A stretch of 46,214 nucleotides of DNA from an uncultured Prochlorococcus sp. (lineage in GTDB: Bacteria > Cyanobacteriota > Cyanobacteriia > PCC-6307 > Cyanobiaceae), in NCBI GenBank assembly GCA_902634795.1, contig CACPLK010000006.1, positions 1 to 46,214 on the forward strand. Reading direction: 5' to 3'. Both the position numbers and the translations under genes were made by a program. Every line of letters starts with the position of its first letter. Position 1 is the first letter of the stretch. Shown here piece by piece: positions 32,081 through 41,772 of the stretch. The notes below the pieces were generated by a model. The model saw nothing but the letters and a program-made list of their open reading frames with translations, searched no databases and had not been told where the DNA came from.

Positions 32081-33199
32081 GTGAATTCAGGTATAGACCT
32101 TGAAATGAGTTTTACCCAAGGTGTTCAAAACCTTGGTTTATCTCAGGAATTAGCTCATCTTTTATGGATCCCTCTTCCAATGCTTTTAGTATTGGTATCA
32201 GCTGTTATTGGTGTATTAGTAACAGTTTGGCTTGAACGAAAGATTTCCGCTGCAGCTCAACAGAGAATTGGGCCTGAATATGCAGGTGCTCTTGGTATTC
32301 TTCAACCAATGGCAGACGGTTTGAAACTTTTAGTAAAAGAAGACATTATCCCTGCAAGGGCAGACAGTGTTCTTTTTACAGTCGGTCCAATATTAGTTTT
32401 AGTTCCTGTAATTCTATCTTGGTTAATTGTTCCTTTTGGTCAAAATCTTTTAATTAGCAATGTAGGAATAGGAATCTTTTTGTGGATTGCCTTAAGCAGC
32501 ATTCAACCTATTGGCCTACTGATGAGTGGCTACTCTTCAAATAATAAATATTCTTTGTTAGGTGGACTTAGAGCTGCCGCTCAATCAATTAGTTATGAAA
32601 TACCCCTAGCGCTAGCAGTTTTAGCAATAGTTATGATGAGCAATTCATTGAGTACTGTTGATATAGTTGAACAACAAAATACTGCTGGTTTCCTTAGCTG
32701 GAATATATGGCGACAACCTGTAGGTTTTATTATTTTTTGGATTTGTGCATTAGCTGAATGCGAGAGGCTACCTTTTGATTTACCGGAGGCAGAAGAAGAA
32801 CTTGTAGCTGGTTATCAAACTGAATATGCAGGTATGAAATTTGCTCTGTTTTACTTGGCTGGATACATAAATCTTGTTTTATCTGCTTTACTTGTTTCTG
32901 TTCTGTACTTAGGAGGATGGGGTTTCCCAATCTCAATTGATTGGTTTTCATCTTTGATAGGTCTTTCAATTGATAATCCATTAGTTCAAATTATTGCTGC
33001 GTCTATTGGTATTGTTATGACAATCCTAAAGGCTTATTTACTGGTTTTTTTAGCAATCTTGTTGAGATGGACTACTCCAAGAGTTCGAATCGATCAACTA
33101 CTTGATTTAGGATGGAAGTTTCTTTTACCTATTTCTTTGGTCAATTTACTTGTAACTGCTTCACTTAAATTGGCATTTCCTATGACATTTGGCGGATGA
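32081..33199 (+). CDS. ndhA: NAD(P)H-quinone oxidoreductase subunit 1
   Basis: 372 aa, GTG start; [78 protein letters not shown]. Confidence 0.97.
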   Translation: MNSGIDLEMSFTQGVQNLGLSQELAHLLWIPLPMLLVLVSAVIGVLVTVWLERKISAAAQQRIGPEYAGALGILQPMADGLKLLVKEDIIPARADSVLFTVGPILVLVPVILSWLIVPFGQNLLISNVGIGIFLWIALSSIQPIGLLMSGYSSNNKYSLLGGLRAAAQSISYEIPLALAVLAIVMMSNSLSTVDIVEQQNTAGFLSWNIWRQPVGFIIFWICALAECERLPFDLPEAEEELVAGYQTEYAGMKFALFYLAGYINLVLSALLVSVLYLGGWGFPISIDWFSSLIGLSIDNPLVQIIAASIGIVMTILKAYLLVFLAILLRWTTPRVRIDQLLDLGWKFLLPISLVNLLVTASLKLAFPMTFGG

Positions 33200-33264
33200 A
33201 AGAAAAGCAACACAATCGCTAGTCTTTTTGAGTAAAAGTACCTACATTTACTTGTAAAAACATG

Positions 33265-33270
33265 TATAAT
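33265..33270 (+). promoter_or_regulatory. Candidate -10 element (TATAAT) upstream of ndhI
   Basis: Perfect TATAAT in the ndhA-ndhI gap (ATTTACTTGTAAAAACATGTATAATGAC); no strong -35. Confidence 0.4.
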
Positions 33271-33308
33271 GACTAATGTAAATAGAGGCCACCGGCAGGA
33301 AAGTTAAT

Positions 33309-33962
33309 ATGCTTGGTTTCCTTGAAAAAGTTGCCGACTACACTAAAGAAGTCGTTAGTGCAGCAAAATATTTAGTTGATGGACTAGGCGTTACTTTCGA
33401 CCACATGCGTCGAAGGCCTGTAACGGTTCAATATCCTTACGAAAAACTAATTCCCTCTGAGCGATATAGAGGAAGGATTCATTATGAATTTGACAAATGT
33501 ATCGCTTGCGAAGTTTGCGTAAGGGTATGCCCAATTAATCTTCCAGTTGTTGATTGGGTAATGAATAAAGAAACAAAGAAAAAAGAATTGAGAAATTATT
33601 CGATTGACTTTGGTGCATGTATTTTTTGTGGAAATTGCGTTGAATATTGCCCTACAAATTGCTTATCAATGACAGAAGAATATGAACTGGCTGCATTTGA
33701 TAGACATAGCCTTAATTACGATAATGTTGCTCTTGGAAGACTACCAACAAGCGTAACTTCTGATCCATCTGTTCGTTCTCTAAGAGAATTAGCTTATTTG
33801 CCCGAGGGCATAATTGACCCTCATGAATTAAATGCGAACCAAAAAAGAGCAGGAAAACTTCCAAGTCAGATTATAAATGAACTAAAAGCAGAGAAATCAC
33901 AAGAAGAAGATAATAATCATTCGTCTAATATGGTTTCAAACAAATCAAATCCTACTAATTAA
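33309..33962 (+). CDS. ndhI: NAD(P)H-quinone oxidoreductase subunit I (2x[4Fe-4S])
   Basis: 217 aa; [16 protein letters not shown] and [24 protein letters not shown]. Confidence 0.97.
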   Translation: MLGFLEKVADYTKEVVSAAKYLVDGLGVTFDHMRRRPVTVQYPYEKLIPSERYRGRIHYEFDKCIACEVCVRVCPINLPVVDWVMNKETKKKELRNYSIDFGACIFCGNCVEYCPTNCLSMTEEYELAAFDRHSLNYDNVALGRLPTSVTSDPSVRSLRELAYLPEGIIDPHELNANQKRAGKLPSQIINELKAEKSQEEDNNHSSNMVSNKSNPTN

Positions 33963-34564
33963 TGAATATCGCTTATTCAACAGAATTAATTTGCTTTTTG
34001 ATTCTTAGTTCTGTCATAGTTTCTGGAAGTTTAGCAGTTGTTTTATTAGAAAATATTGTTTACTCAGCATTCATATTAGGCGGAGTATTTATGGCTGTAG
34101 CAGGTTTATATCTTTTACTAAATGCTAGTTTTGTTGCTGCAGCTCAAATTCTTGTATATGTAGGAGCTGTAAATGTTTTGATATTATTTGCAATTATGTT
34201 GGTTAATAACAAAGAAAAGTTAAAACCAATAGAAGGTCTGAAAACTAGAAAATTGATATCTGGTGGTGTTTGTGGTGGATTATTAATTTTATTATTGCGG
34301 GTTAGCATTACAACTAAATGGAACTTACCTGGGCCATCCTCTATTGGTGAAGAAGCAACTGAAAGGATTGGTGAACATCTATTCACAGATTATTTATTAC
34401 CTTTTGAACTTGCTTCGATTCTATTATTAATGGCTATGATAGGAGCAATTGTTTTAGCAAGAAGAGATGTCTTAATTTCAATAGATGATATAAATGATTT
34501 GAAAAATCAAAAGTCCTTAAGTGATAAGAAAATCCCTCTTCTTTCCGAAAAAAGCTTAAAATGA
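33962..34564 (+). CDS. ndhG: NAD(P)H-quinone oxidoreductase subunit 6
   Basis: 200 aa; [54 protein letters not shown]. Confidence 0.95.
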   Translation: MNIAYSTELICFLILSSVIVSGSLAVVLLENIVYSAFILGGVFMAVAGLYLLLNASFVAAAQILVYVGAVNVLILFAIMLVNNKEKLKPIEGLKTRKLISGGVCGGLLILLLRVSITTKWNLPGPSSIGEEATERIGEHLFTDYLLPFELASILLLMAMIGAIVLARRDVLISIDDINDLKNQKSLSDKKIPLLSEKSLK

Positions 34565-34598
34565 ATTCAATTATAAATATAAAATTTATCTACTAAAC

Positions 34599-34928
34599 AT
34601 GTTAGAAAATTCTATTGGTCCAGTACCTCTTCAGGCATATCTTATAGTTGCTGCATTTTTATTCTGTACAGGTGTCTGGGGATTGATAAATAGTCGAAAT
34701 GCTGTAAGAGTTTTAATGAGTATTGAATTAATGTTAAATGCAGTGAATATAAATCTTATGAGTTTTTCATCCTATATAGACGGAGCAATAATTAGAGGTC
34801 AAGTATTTTCAATTTTTGTTATCACAGTAGCTGCAGCCGAGGCGGCTGTTGGGCTAGCAATACTACTTTCATTGTACAGAAATAGAGTTACTATTGATAT
34901 GGAAAGTTTTAATCTACTCAAATGGTAG
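34599..34928 (+). CDS. ndhE: NAD(P)H-quinone oxidoreductase subunit 4L
   Basis: 109 aa; [56 protein letters not shown]. Confidence 0.96.
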   Translation: MLENSIGPVPLQAYLIVAAFLFCTGVWGLINSRNAVRVLMSIELMLNAVNINLMSFSSYIDGAIIRGQVFSIFVITVAAAEAAVGLAILLSLYRNRVTIDMESFNLLKW

Positions 34929-34937
34929 GTATTATAA

Positions 34938-35843
34938 ATGACAACAAATCTGATCTGGATCTTATATAGATCAGATAGCGATACTGCATATAAAGAGACC
35001 TTAAATTGTAAGACAATAATTGAAGGTTATGGAAAAAAAGTTTTATTTTCAGAAATAAGCAATGAAACCAATAATATTAATCAATTATTTTTAATATCTG
35101 ATGCTTTACCCGAAATCGCTCTTGTTTTAGGAGGTGATGGGACAGTTTTAAGGGCCGCCAGATTCTTATCACCAAAAAACATACCTATTCTCAGTTTCAA
35201 TGTTGGCGGGAATCTAGGTTTTTTGACACACGATCGTCATATCTTAAAGCAAGCGAATTTTTGGGAAAGAGTTTCAAATAATAGATTTAATATCCAAAAA
35301 AGAATGATGCTTGAAGCAACTGTATTTCCAGAAAAGAATAATCATGAAAGCAAAATTAAAAGATCATTTTTTGCACTCAATGATTTTTATTTACGATCTT
35401 GCTCAGACGAAATTGCACCTACTTGCAGCCTTGAGCTTGAAATAGATGGCGAAGCTGTTGACAAATACAAAGGAGATGGACTCATCTTTTCAACCCCAAC
35501 AGGTTCTACTGCTTACTCTATGGCCGCGGGAGGGCCAATAATTCACCCTTCCTTAGATGCAATTATCGTAAGTGCTATATGTCCAATGAGTCTGGCCAGT
35601 AGACCAATAGTGGTCCCTCCTGAATCTCAATTAGTAATAAAGCCGATAAGAGAAAAGAAGCAAAAAATAAAGCTATGGTTAGACGGATCTAGTGGATGTC
35701 TAATTGAAGGTAATGATACATGCTTAATAAAGAAATCTAATCATTCAACCTCGATAATAATTTTAGATGAGAATCTTTCTTATTATAAAACAATAACTCA
35801 AAAACTTCATTGGGCCAGCAGCCTTAACGATAGTAATAAATAA
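34938..35843 (+). CDS. nadK: NAD kinase
   Basis: 301 aa; LVLGGDGTVLRAARFL, FNVGGNLGFLTHD, GDGLIFSTPTGSTAYSMAAGGPIIHP. Confidence 0.95.
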   Translation: MTTNLIWILYRSDSDTAYKETLNCKTIIEGYGKKVLFSEISNETNNINQLFLISDALPEIALVLGGDGTVLRAARFLSPKNIPILSFNVGGNLGFLTHDRHILKQANFWERVSNNRFNIQKRMMLEATVFPEKNNHESKIKRSFFALNDFYLRSCSDEIAPTCSLELEIDGEAVDKYKGDGLIFSTPTGSTAYSMAAGGPIIHPSLDAIIVSAICPMSLASRPIVVPPESQLVIKPIREKKQKIKLWLDGSSGCLIEGNDTCLIKKSNHSTSIIILDENLSYYKTITQKLHWASSLNDSNK

Positions 35844-35849
35844 TAAATT

Positions 35850-36350
35850 ATGGGTATAGAAATTGAAAGAAGATTCTTAGTAGAAAATGAAGATTGGAAA
35901 TCTCAGGTCATACTAAGTGAAGATTTTCATCAAGGCTACTTAAATTCAAGTTTAGATGAATGGGTTACTCGAGTAAGAGTAATAGATAATAAAAAAGCAT
36001 ACATAACATTAAAGTCCTCTTTAAATGGATTAATAAACTATGAGTTTGAATATTCAATTCCTACAAAAGATGCTTTTGAATTAATAAAATTATCAAAATA
36101 TAAAATTATTAAAACTCGTTATCAGCTAAAAATTAATAAAAAAACTTGGGCAGTTGATATGTTTGACGGGTCAAATTTCCCTTTAAAAATTGCTGAAATT
36201 GAATTAGATTCCGAATTCGAAGAAATTCAAGTCCCATCATGGTGTGGTCGAGAGATCACTGGGATCAGATCATTAAGCAATGCTTCTCTTGCAAACACTC
36301 CCATTTCTAAGTTATCAGTAAAAGATAGGATGAAAGTCGAAGAATCTTAA
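35850..36350 (+). CDS. CYTH-domain protein (probable inorganic triphosphatase-like)
   Basis: 166 aa; GIEIERRFLVEN (ExExK-like N-terminal motif), VTRVRVIDNKKAYITLKSS, YEFEYSIP, AEIELDSEFEEIQVPSW. Confidence 0.87.
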   Translation: MGIEIERRFLVENEDWKSQVILSEDFHQGYLNSSLDEWVTRVRVIDNKKAYITLKSSLNGLINYEFEYSIPTKDAFELIKLSKYKIIKTRYQLKINKKTWAVDMFDGSNFPLKIAEIELDSEFEEIQVPSWCGREITGIRSLSNASLANTPISKLSVKDRMKVEES

Positions 36351-36438
36351 GCAGAAAGGCAACTCGTCCTTTAGATTGTCTTTATAGTTATTTCTGGTAT
36401 TTTCCAGCGGCACATGCATCATTTGCAAGAGGTATAAC

Positions 36439-36588
36439 TTGTATGGTCTTTATGACACAGAAGGTATCCTGCGCTTCACTTGTGCTGACAAGGAAGCTTG
36501 TATCGCATATGCAAAGTTATTTGAGCTGTCATCAATTGAATTTTCGCTAATGCCCTTATCAGATATCAATGAGGAAAACAATAATTAG
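36439..36588 (+). CDS. Small 49-aa ORF, TTG start, not in ORF track
   Basis: AAGAGG at 36427-36432, 6 nt spacer, TTG at 36439; MYGLYDTEGILRFTCADKEACIAYAKLFELSSIEFSLMPLSDINEENNN, stop TAG 36586-36588. Confidence 0.6.
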   Translation: MYGLYDTEGILRFTCADKEACIAYAKLFELSSIEFSLMPLSDINEENNN

Positions 36589-36593
36589 ATCTT

Positions 36594-36881
36594 CTACGAA
36601 GGTGTTTCATCTGGCAATGAACAACAATTGAACCCATCCCGACATATCTTTCCATGATCCATTGCCCAGTTCAACAAAGCCACTCTGTTTTTTGAACCTG
36701 TTTTTGTAAACATATTGCTCACATGATTGTCTACAGTTCTTTTGCTAATAGTCAGTTTTGCAGCAATCTCTTGATTAGTGAGTCCATCTGCAACTAATCC
36801 AATAATCTCCATTTCTCTAGCTGAGAGTCCCATATGGGACGAATTAGCGATCTCTCCTGTAAACATTCCCCTCACTAACAA
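36594..36881 (-). CDS. Small stand-alone LuxR-type HTH regulator, PedR-like
   Basis: 95 aa; LSAREMEIIGLVADGLTNQEIAAKLTISKRTVDNHVSNMFTKTGSKNRVALLNWAMDHG; no receiver domain. Confidence 0.85.
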   Translation of the reverse strand: MLVRGMFTGEIANSSHMGLSAREMEIIGLVADGLTNQEIAAKLTISKRTVDNHVSNMFTKTGSKNRVALLNWAMDHGKICRDGFNCCSLPDETPS

Positions 36882-36950
36882 CTCATTATTTAATACTACT
36901 TAGATTAGGGCCTTTAATCACCGATAGTAATTATCTAGTAAAAAATACAT

Positions 36951-37832
36951 GTGAAATCTAAACTTCAAAATCGTCTTGAATCTGGTTTGCCAGCTATTAC
37001 TGCTGAAATAATGCCTCCTAGAGGAGGTAACACAGATTCAGCTCTATCAAAAGCCATCAAATTAAAAGACCTTGTGCACGGTTTTAATGTTACAGATGGC
37101 AGCAGGGCAATCATGAGAATGAGCAGCCTAGCCTTGTGCAAGCTGCTTTTAGAGGCAAATCTTGAACCAGTCCTGCAATTATCATGTAGGGATAGGAATC
37201 GAATCGCATTACAAGCTGAATTACTTGGAGCGCATGCATTAGGAATAACAAATATCCTTTGTCTAACGGGTGATCCAGTACGAGTAGGAGACCAATCTCA
37301 AGCAAAATCTGTTCAAGACTTCAACTCAATAGAACTTATTGAGCAAGTCACATCACTTAACAAAGGAATAGATCCTGTATCTGATTTGTTACCTGATGGC
37401 CCAACTAATTTGTTTGCAGGAGCCGCAGCTGACCCAAACTGTAGAGGATATGATGGTTTAAGAAGAAGAATCGAACTCAAAAAAAAAGCGGGTGCAAATT
37501 TCCTTCAAACTCAAATGGTTATGGACCCAAAAATACTTGAACGATTTTGCAAAGAAATAACAGAGCCTATGCAAATCCCTGTTTTGGCTGGAGTTTTTTT
37601 ACTCAAATCTGCCAAAAATGCTCAATTCATCAATCGCGTAGTACCAGGAGCATGCATACCCGAATCAATTATTTCCAGACTTGAGAGTTCATCAAATCCT
37701 ATTGATGAAGGTATATCAATTGCTGCAGAGCAAGTAAAAAGTTTTCTAGGAATTGCTCAAGGAATTCACCTGATGGCAGTTAAAGCAGAGCAACAAATAC
37801 CGATAATTTTAAATAGAGCCAATATTAATTAG
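36951..37832 (+). CDS. metF: Methylenetetrahydrofolate reductase
   Basis: 293 aa, GTG start; AEIMPPRGGNTDSAL, CRDRNRIALQAELLGAHALGITNILCLTGDPV, KAGANFLQTQMV. Confidence 0.93.
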   Translation: MKSKLQNRLESGLPAITAEIMPPRGGNTDSALSKAIKLKDLVHGFNVTDGSRAIMRMSSLALCKLLLEANLEPVLQLSCRDRNRIALQAELLGAHALGITNILCLTGDPVRVGDQSQAKSVQDFNSIELIEQVTSLNKGIDPVSDLLPDGPTNLFAGAAADPNCRGYDGLRRRIELKKKAGANFLQTQMVMDPKILERFCKEITEPMQIPVLAGVFLLKSAKNAQFINRVVPGACIPESIISRLESSSNPIDEGISIAAEQVKSFLGIAQGIHLMAVKAEQQIPIILNRANIN

Positions 37833-39003
37833 AAGAACCAATCAGATCAGTACCTAGCAATTCAGCCATTGCTTTTTGCTGAGGTGACGGTTCTCCTAAA
37901 TCCTGTCTTCTAGCATCAGTTATTAACCAATCTAAAGCGGCTTCCTGTAAATCAAAATGATCACCTTCTTTACCAACACAATATCTACCAAAAACTAACT
38001 TCTCTACAAGTTGTACACCGGGCCCAATTAGTGAATAATCAAAGATTATTGAATTATCAATTGTTGCACCTTCACAAATACAACAACTTGGACCAATCAT
38101 AGAAGGACCAACGATAGTTACACCATCTTCAATCCTTGTCATTCCTCCAACATATATAGGTCCTTTCACATTTATTTTATCCCAATTAGCTGCAACATTT
38201 AAACCAGTATAGATTCCTGGTCTCACTTGCTTTCCCGGTATTTCAACCTGTCTAACATCACCCCTAAGAACATTCCTGATAGCTCTCCAATAATCTGGGA
38301 CTTTACCAATATCAACCCACTCGAAATCCATAGGTAAAGCATAGAAAGGGGCACCTTCTTCTACTAATTTCGGAAATAAATCTGAGCCTATATCAAAGGG
38401 TTTTGCAGATGGAATATAATCAAAAATTTCAGGCTCAAATAAATAAATTCCAGTATTAATCGTATCGCCCAGTGCATTATCTATAGAAGGTTTTTCTTGA
38501 AAAGCTTTAACACGATCCTTTTCATCAGTTACAACAACTCCATAACTACTTACTTGATCTTTTGAAACACGTTTAGTAATCAAACTAGCTAGAGCACCCT
38601 TTTCTTTGTGGCGTTTTACAGCTTCAGATAAATCCAAATCAATTAGTGCATCTCCACACAAGACGACAAAAGTATCATCAAAAAACTTTTGAAAATCTTG
38701 AATTTTCTTCAGACCACCAGCTGATCCAAGTGCGTCACCAATTAATTCTCCATCTTCGATACGGCCTTCAAAGCTGTATGCAATTTCAACTCCAAATCTT
38801 TGTCCATCGCGAAAATAATTTTCTATTTCTTCTGCCAAATGGGAAACATTGACCATAACCTCAGTAAAACCATGCTCCTTGAGGAGTTCCAACAGAAACT
38901 CCATTACAGGTTTCTGAAGGATAGGAATCATTGGCTTTGGAATCACATGGGTGATCGGCTGGACTCGGGTTCCTTTCCCAGCCGCCAGGATCATCGCCTT
39001 CAT
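37825..39003 (-). CDS. Sugar-phosphate nucleotidyltransferase (NDP-hexose pyrophosphorylase family)
   Basis: 392 aa; MKAMILAAGKGTRVQPITHVIPKPMIPILQKPVMEFLLE, VVLCGDALIDLDL; C-terminal left-handed beta-helix-like repeats. Confidence 0.9.
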   Translation of the reverse strand: MKAMILAAGKGTRVQPITHVIPKPMIPILQKPVMEFLLELLKEHGFTEVMVNVSHLAEEIENYFRDGQRFGVEIAYSFEGRIEDGELIGDALGSAGGLKKIQDFQKFFDDTFVVLCGDALIDLDLSEAVKRHKEKGALASLITKRVSKDQVSSYGVVVTDEKDRVKAFQEKPSIDNALGDTINTGIYLFEPEIFDYIPSAKPFDIGSDLFPKLVEEGAPFYALPMDFEWVDIGKVPDYWRAIRNVLRGDVRQVEIPGKQVRPGIYTGLNVAANWDKINVKGPIYVGGMTRIEDGVTIVGPSMIGPSCCICEGATIDNSIIFDYSLIGPGVQLVEKLVFGRYCVGKEGDHFDLQEAALDWLITDARRQDLGEPSPQQKAMAELLGTDLIGSSN

Positions 39004-39059
39004 AGGCGGGTTAACCTAAGCTACACAAGGCCAACATAGAATGCTGCCTCCACAAAGAG

Positions 39060-39953
39060 CTAAGCAGCAGCCGGCGAGCCATCTGTCACGTCTAAAGACG
39101 AGAGAGGAAGTTGGGCAACCATTCCTGGTTCCAACAGCCTCTTTAGACTTATTGGAGAGAACAAAGATCCTTTCTGATCAATCTCCACCTTGCCCTGAGA
39201 ACATAAAAACAATAAAGCCCAAAACACTCCAACTCTATCAGTATCCAAATCGTCTGAAGCAGAATTTTCTTGCCACTTATCTACTAATAATTCAAAATCA
39301 ACCCAGTGCAAAGCCTGCTCCCACTTATTTATGAAAACCGCTAAAGCAGCAGTGGTTTCAGGCAATTTTTCTCTATGAGCTAGAGATGAAACTTGAGCAA
39401 TAACCTCTCTGGTACTTAATTTTTTTTGTCGTAACTTTCTACGATTTTGCAACTCGTCATTTTTCAAAGATTCTGCAATTGTCTCAAGCTGATTTATTAA
39501 TTCTCCAAGAGTAACTGGCCTTCTAAATGGGGGAGGTGCAACAGGTCTTCTGAACAGATGTCTCTCTGGTCGAAGAGGTAATTGAAAACTGTCATCTAGC
39601 CAACCTTGTTCACCAAAATCAAAATCTGAATCATCTTCCACTTCCATATCAACTGAGAACATTTCAGCCTCAAGTACCTCCGCCTTTAAACCAACCAAGA
39701 CAGAAGCCGCTAGAAAAGCCTCACTACTCTGAGCCAGATCAACTTCATAACTTCCACCATTCTGGCTGAAGTGTTGTGAAATCTTTTTTGGAATTTCAAT
39801 GCGCTGTTTAAGTTGATCCAAAAAACCATCTACGACTGGAATTACATCCACATCCCAAGGATCAATATCTCCTCTTTGAGCAGCATCTTGCAATAAACGA
39901 ATAGCAAGTCTCGCGCCAGAATCTGCAGTTTGAGTTACGAGATCACCTGGCAA
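39060..39953 (-). CDS. scpA: Segregation and condensation protein A
   Basis: 297 aa; ARLAIRLLQDAAQRGDIDPWDVDVIPVVDGFLDQL, SEAFLAASVLVGLKAEVL, FWALLFLCSQGKVEIDQ. Confidence 0.87.
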   Translation of the reverse strand: MPGDLVTQTADSGARLAIRLLQDAAQRGDIDPWDVDVIPVVDGFLDQLKQRIEIPKKISQHFSQNGGSYEVDLAQSSEAFLAASVLVGLKAEVLEAEMFSVDMEVEDDSDFDFGEQGWLDDSFQLPLRPERHLFRRPVAPPPFRRPVTLGELINQLETIAESLKNDELQNRRKLRQKKLSTREVIAQVSSLAHREKLPETTAALAVFINKWEQALHWVDFELLVDKWQENSASDDLDTDRVGVFWALLFLCSQGKVEIDQKGSLFSPISLKRLLEPGMVAQLPLSSLDVTDGSPAAA

Positions 39954-40017
39954 TGAGAAATATGAATCTAAATCAAGTTATCTCTATATTCTATGTAATG
40001 CCAGTTGCAAAAATTTT

Positions 40018-41673
40018 TCAATCTAAAAGAGGCGCCTCAAGAGTCCCAATTGATAAATTTGTATTACTAATAATTGTTGCTTGATCACTTCTAATTCTCT
40101 CAACGGCTAACAAATCTCTTTTAACCAAGCCATCAACTGATGAAATATAAGTATCAGTGATGATTTTTGGATACAAACCAATTCCAATAATGGGAACTAA
40201 TAAACAAGCAATAATGTAGATCTCTCTCGGTTCTGCATCTACCAACTTTGCTTTGGATATTAACTTCGCATTCTCTTTGCCGAAGAAAATTTCTCGGAGC
40301 ATCGATAATAAATATATAGGTGTCAAAATGACTCCAACTGCTGCTAATGAAGCGACAACAATTCTAAATGGAAGGGTATAAACTTCATCAGTTACAAAGC
40401 CAACAAAGACCATTAATTCTGAGATAAATCCACTCATTCCAGGTAAAGCAAGAGAAGCAAAAGCGCATGCAGTCCATAAAGCAAACATAATCCTCATGTT
40501 TTGACCAATACCACCCATCTCATCTAATTGAAGTGTATGAGTTCTGTCGTATGTTGCACCAACAAGGAAAAACAAACTTGCTCCTATAAGACCATGGCTA
40601 ACCATTTGCAACATCGCACCACTGGTGCCTAAAGAACTAAAGCTTCCAATACCTATCAAAACAAAACCCATATGACTGATTGAGCTATATGCAATTTTCC
40701 TTTTTAGATTTCTTTGAGCAAAAGAAGTTAAAGCTGCATAAATAATATTGACTACTCCCAAAACAATTAACAATGGAGCAAATTGGGCATGAGCATCAGG
40801 GAGTAATTGTGCGTTAAATCTAAGGAGAGCATATCCACCCATCTTTAACAATATTCCTGCCAAGAGCATATGTACGGGAGCAGTAGCCTCTCCATGAGCA
40901 TCTGGCAACCAAGTATGAAGAGGCACAATAGGAAGTTTGACTCCAAAAGCTATTAGCAATCCTGAATAACAAAGCAATTGAAATCCCTTACCAAAATTTT
41001 GCTGAGCTAAATGTGTATAACCGAAATCTGGTATTCCTCCCCCTTGAAAGAAACCCATTGCAAGACCAGCTAGAAGAATAAATAACGAGCTACCTGCTGT
41101 GTAAATAATAAATTTCGTAGCTGCATATTGCCTTTTCTTTCCGCCCCAGATTGCAAGGAATAAATAAACCGGAAACAACTCCAATTCCCAAGCTAGAAAA
41201 AAAAGCAACATATCTTGAACAGCAAATACAGCTATCTGGCCGCCATCCATAGCGAGAATTAAAAAGAAAAATAATTTTGGTTTATAGCTAACCGGCCATG
41301 CTGCCAAAACAGCAAGAGAAGTGATAAAACTTGTAAGCAATATCAATGGCATTGACAAACCATCTGCGCCAACAGACCAAGTCAAGCCAAGATCTGGGAG
41401 CCAACTAACTTTTTCGTATAATTGCAAGCCTTCCTGACTTGGATCAAAACCTTTAAAATAAGCAGCGACAGTGATTAGAAACGTAATTAAAGCAATTATT
41501 AGGGCATACCATCGAACTTCTTTCCCTTCCCCTTTATCTGGAATAAAAGGAACAATTAATGCTCCAACAATGGGAAACAATATAGACAAACTTAACCAAG
41601 GGAAATCGGCTGAAATTGGCTCAGGAATTAGCATTGTTCCTAGGTTCAAACTTGTATTGAGAGCAAATTCCAA
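40018..41673 (-). CDS. ndhD: NAD(P)H-quinone oxidoreductase subunit 4 (NdhD, probably D1 type)
   Basis: 551 aa; [78 protein letters not shown]. Confidence 0.95.
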   Translation of the reverse strand: MEFALNTSLNLGTMLIPEPISADFPWLSLSILFPIVGALIVPFIPDKGEGKEVRWYALIIALITFLITVAAYFKGFDPSQEGLQLYEKVSWLPDLGLTWSVGADGLSMPLILLTSFITSLAVLAAWPVSYKPKLFFFLILAMDGGQIAVFAVQDMLLFFLAWELELFPVYLFLAIWGGKKRQYAATKFIIYTAGSSLFILLAGLAMGFFQGGGIPDFGYTHLAQQNFGKGFQLLCYSGLLIAFGVKLPIVPLHTWLPDAHGEATAPVHMLLAGILLKMGGYALLRFNAQLLPDAHAQFAPLLIVLGVVNIIYAALTSFAQRNLKRKIAYSSISHMGFVLIGIGSFSSLGTSGAMLQMVSHGLIGASLFFLVGATYDRTHTLQLDEMGGIGQNMRIMFALWTACAFASLALPGMSGFISELMVFVGFVTDEVYTLPFRIVVASLAAVGVILTPIYLLSMLREIFFGKENAKLISKAKLVDAEPREIYIIACLLVPIIGIGLYPKIITDTYISSVDGLVKRDLLAVERIRSDQATIISNTNLSIGTLEAPLLD

Positions 41674-41772
41674 GACTCGAAATTAATCACCACTTTTTGA
41701 GTTTAGAAATTATGAGATTATTGGCACCCTCTAGATAGGGGATGAAACACACAACTAAAAAAATTATGTAAA

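Noticed and set aside
36355-36372. AAAGG-N8-CCTTT possible terminator after the CYTH gene
   Set aside because: Only a 5-bp stem with a large loop and no clear U-tract; too weak to call.
38646-39334. Three plus-strand ORFs (68, 79, 97 aa)
   Set aside because: Antisense or intergenic relative to the nucleotidyltransferase and scpA; low-complexity translations.
41727-41740. CCCT-CTAGAT-AGGG hairpin between ndhF and ndhD
   Set aside because: Only a 4-bp stem; not distinguishable from chance.
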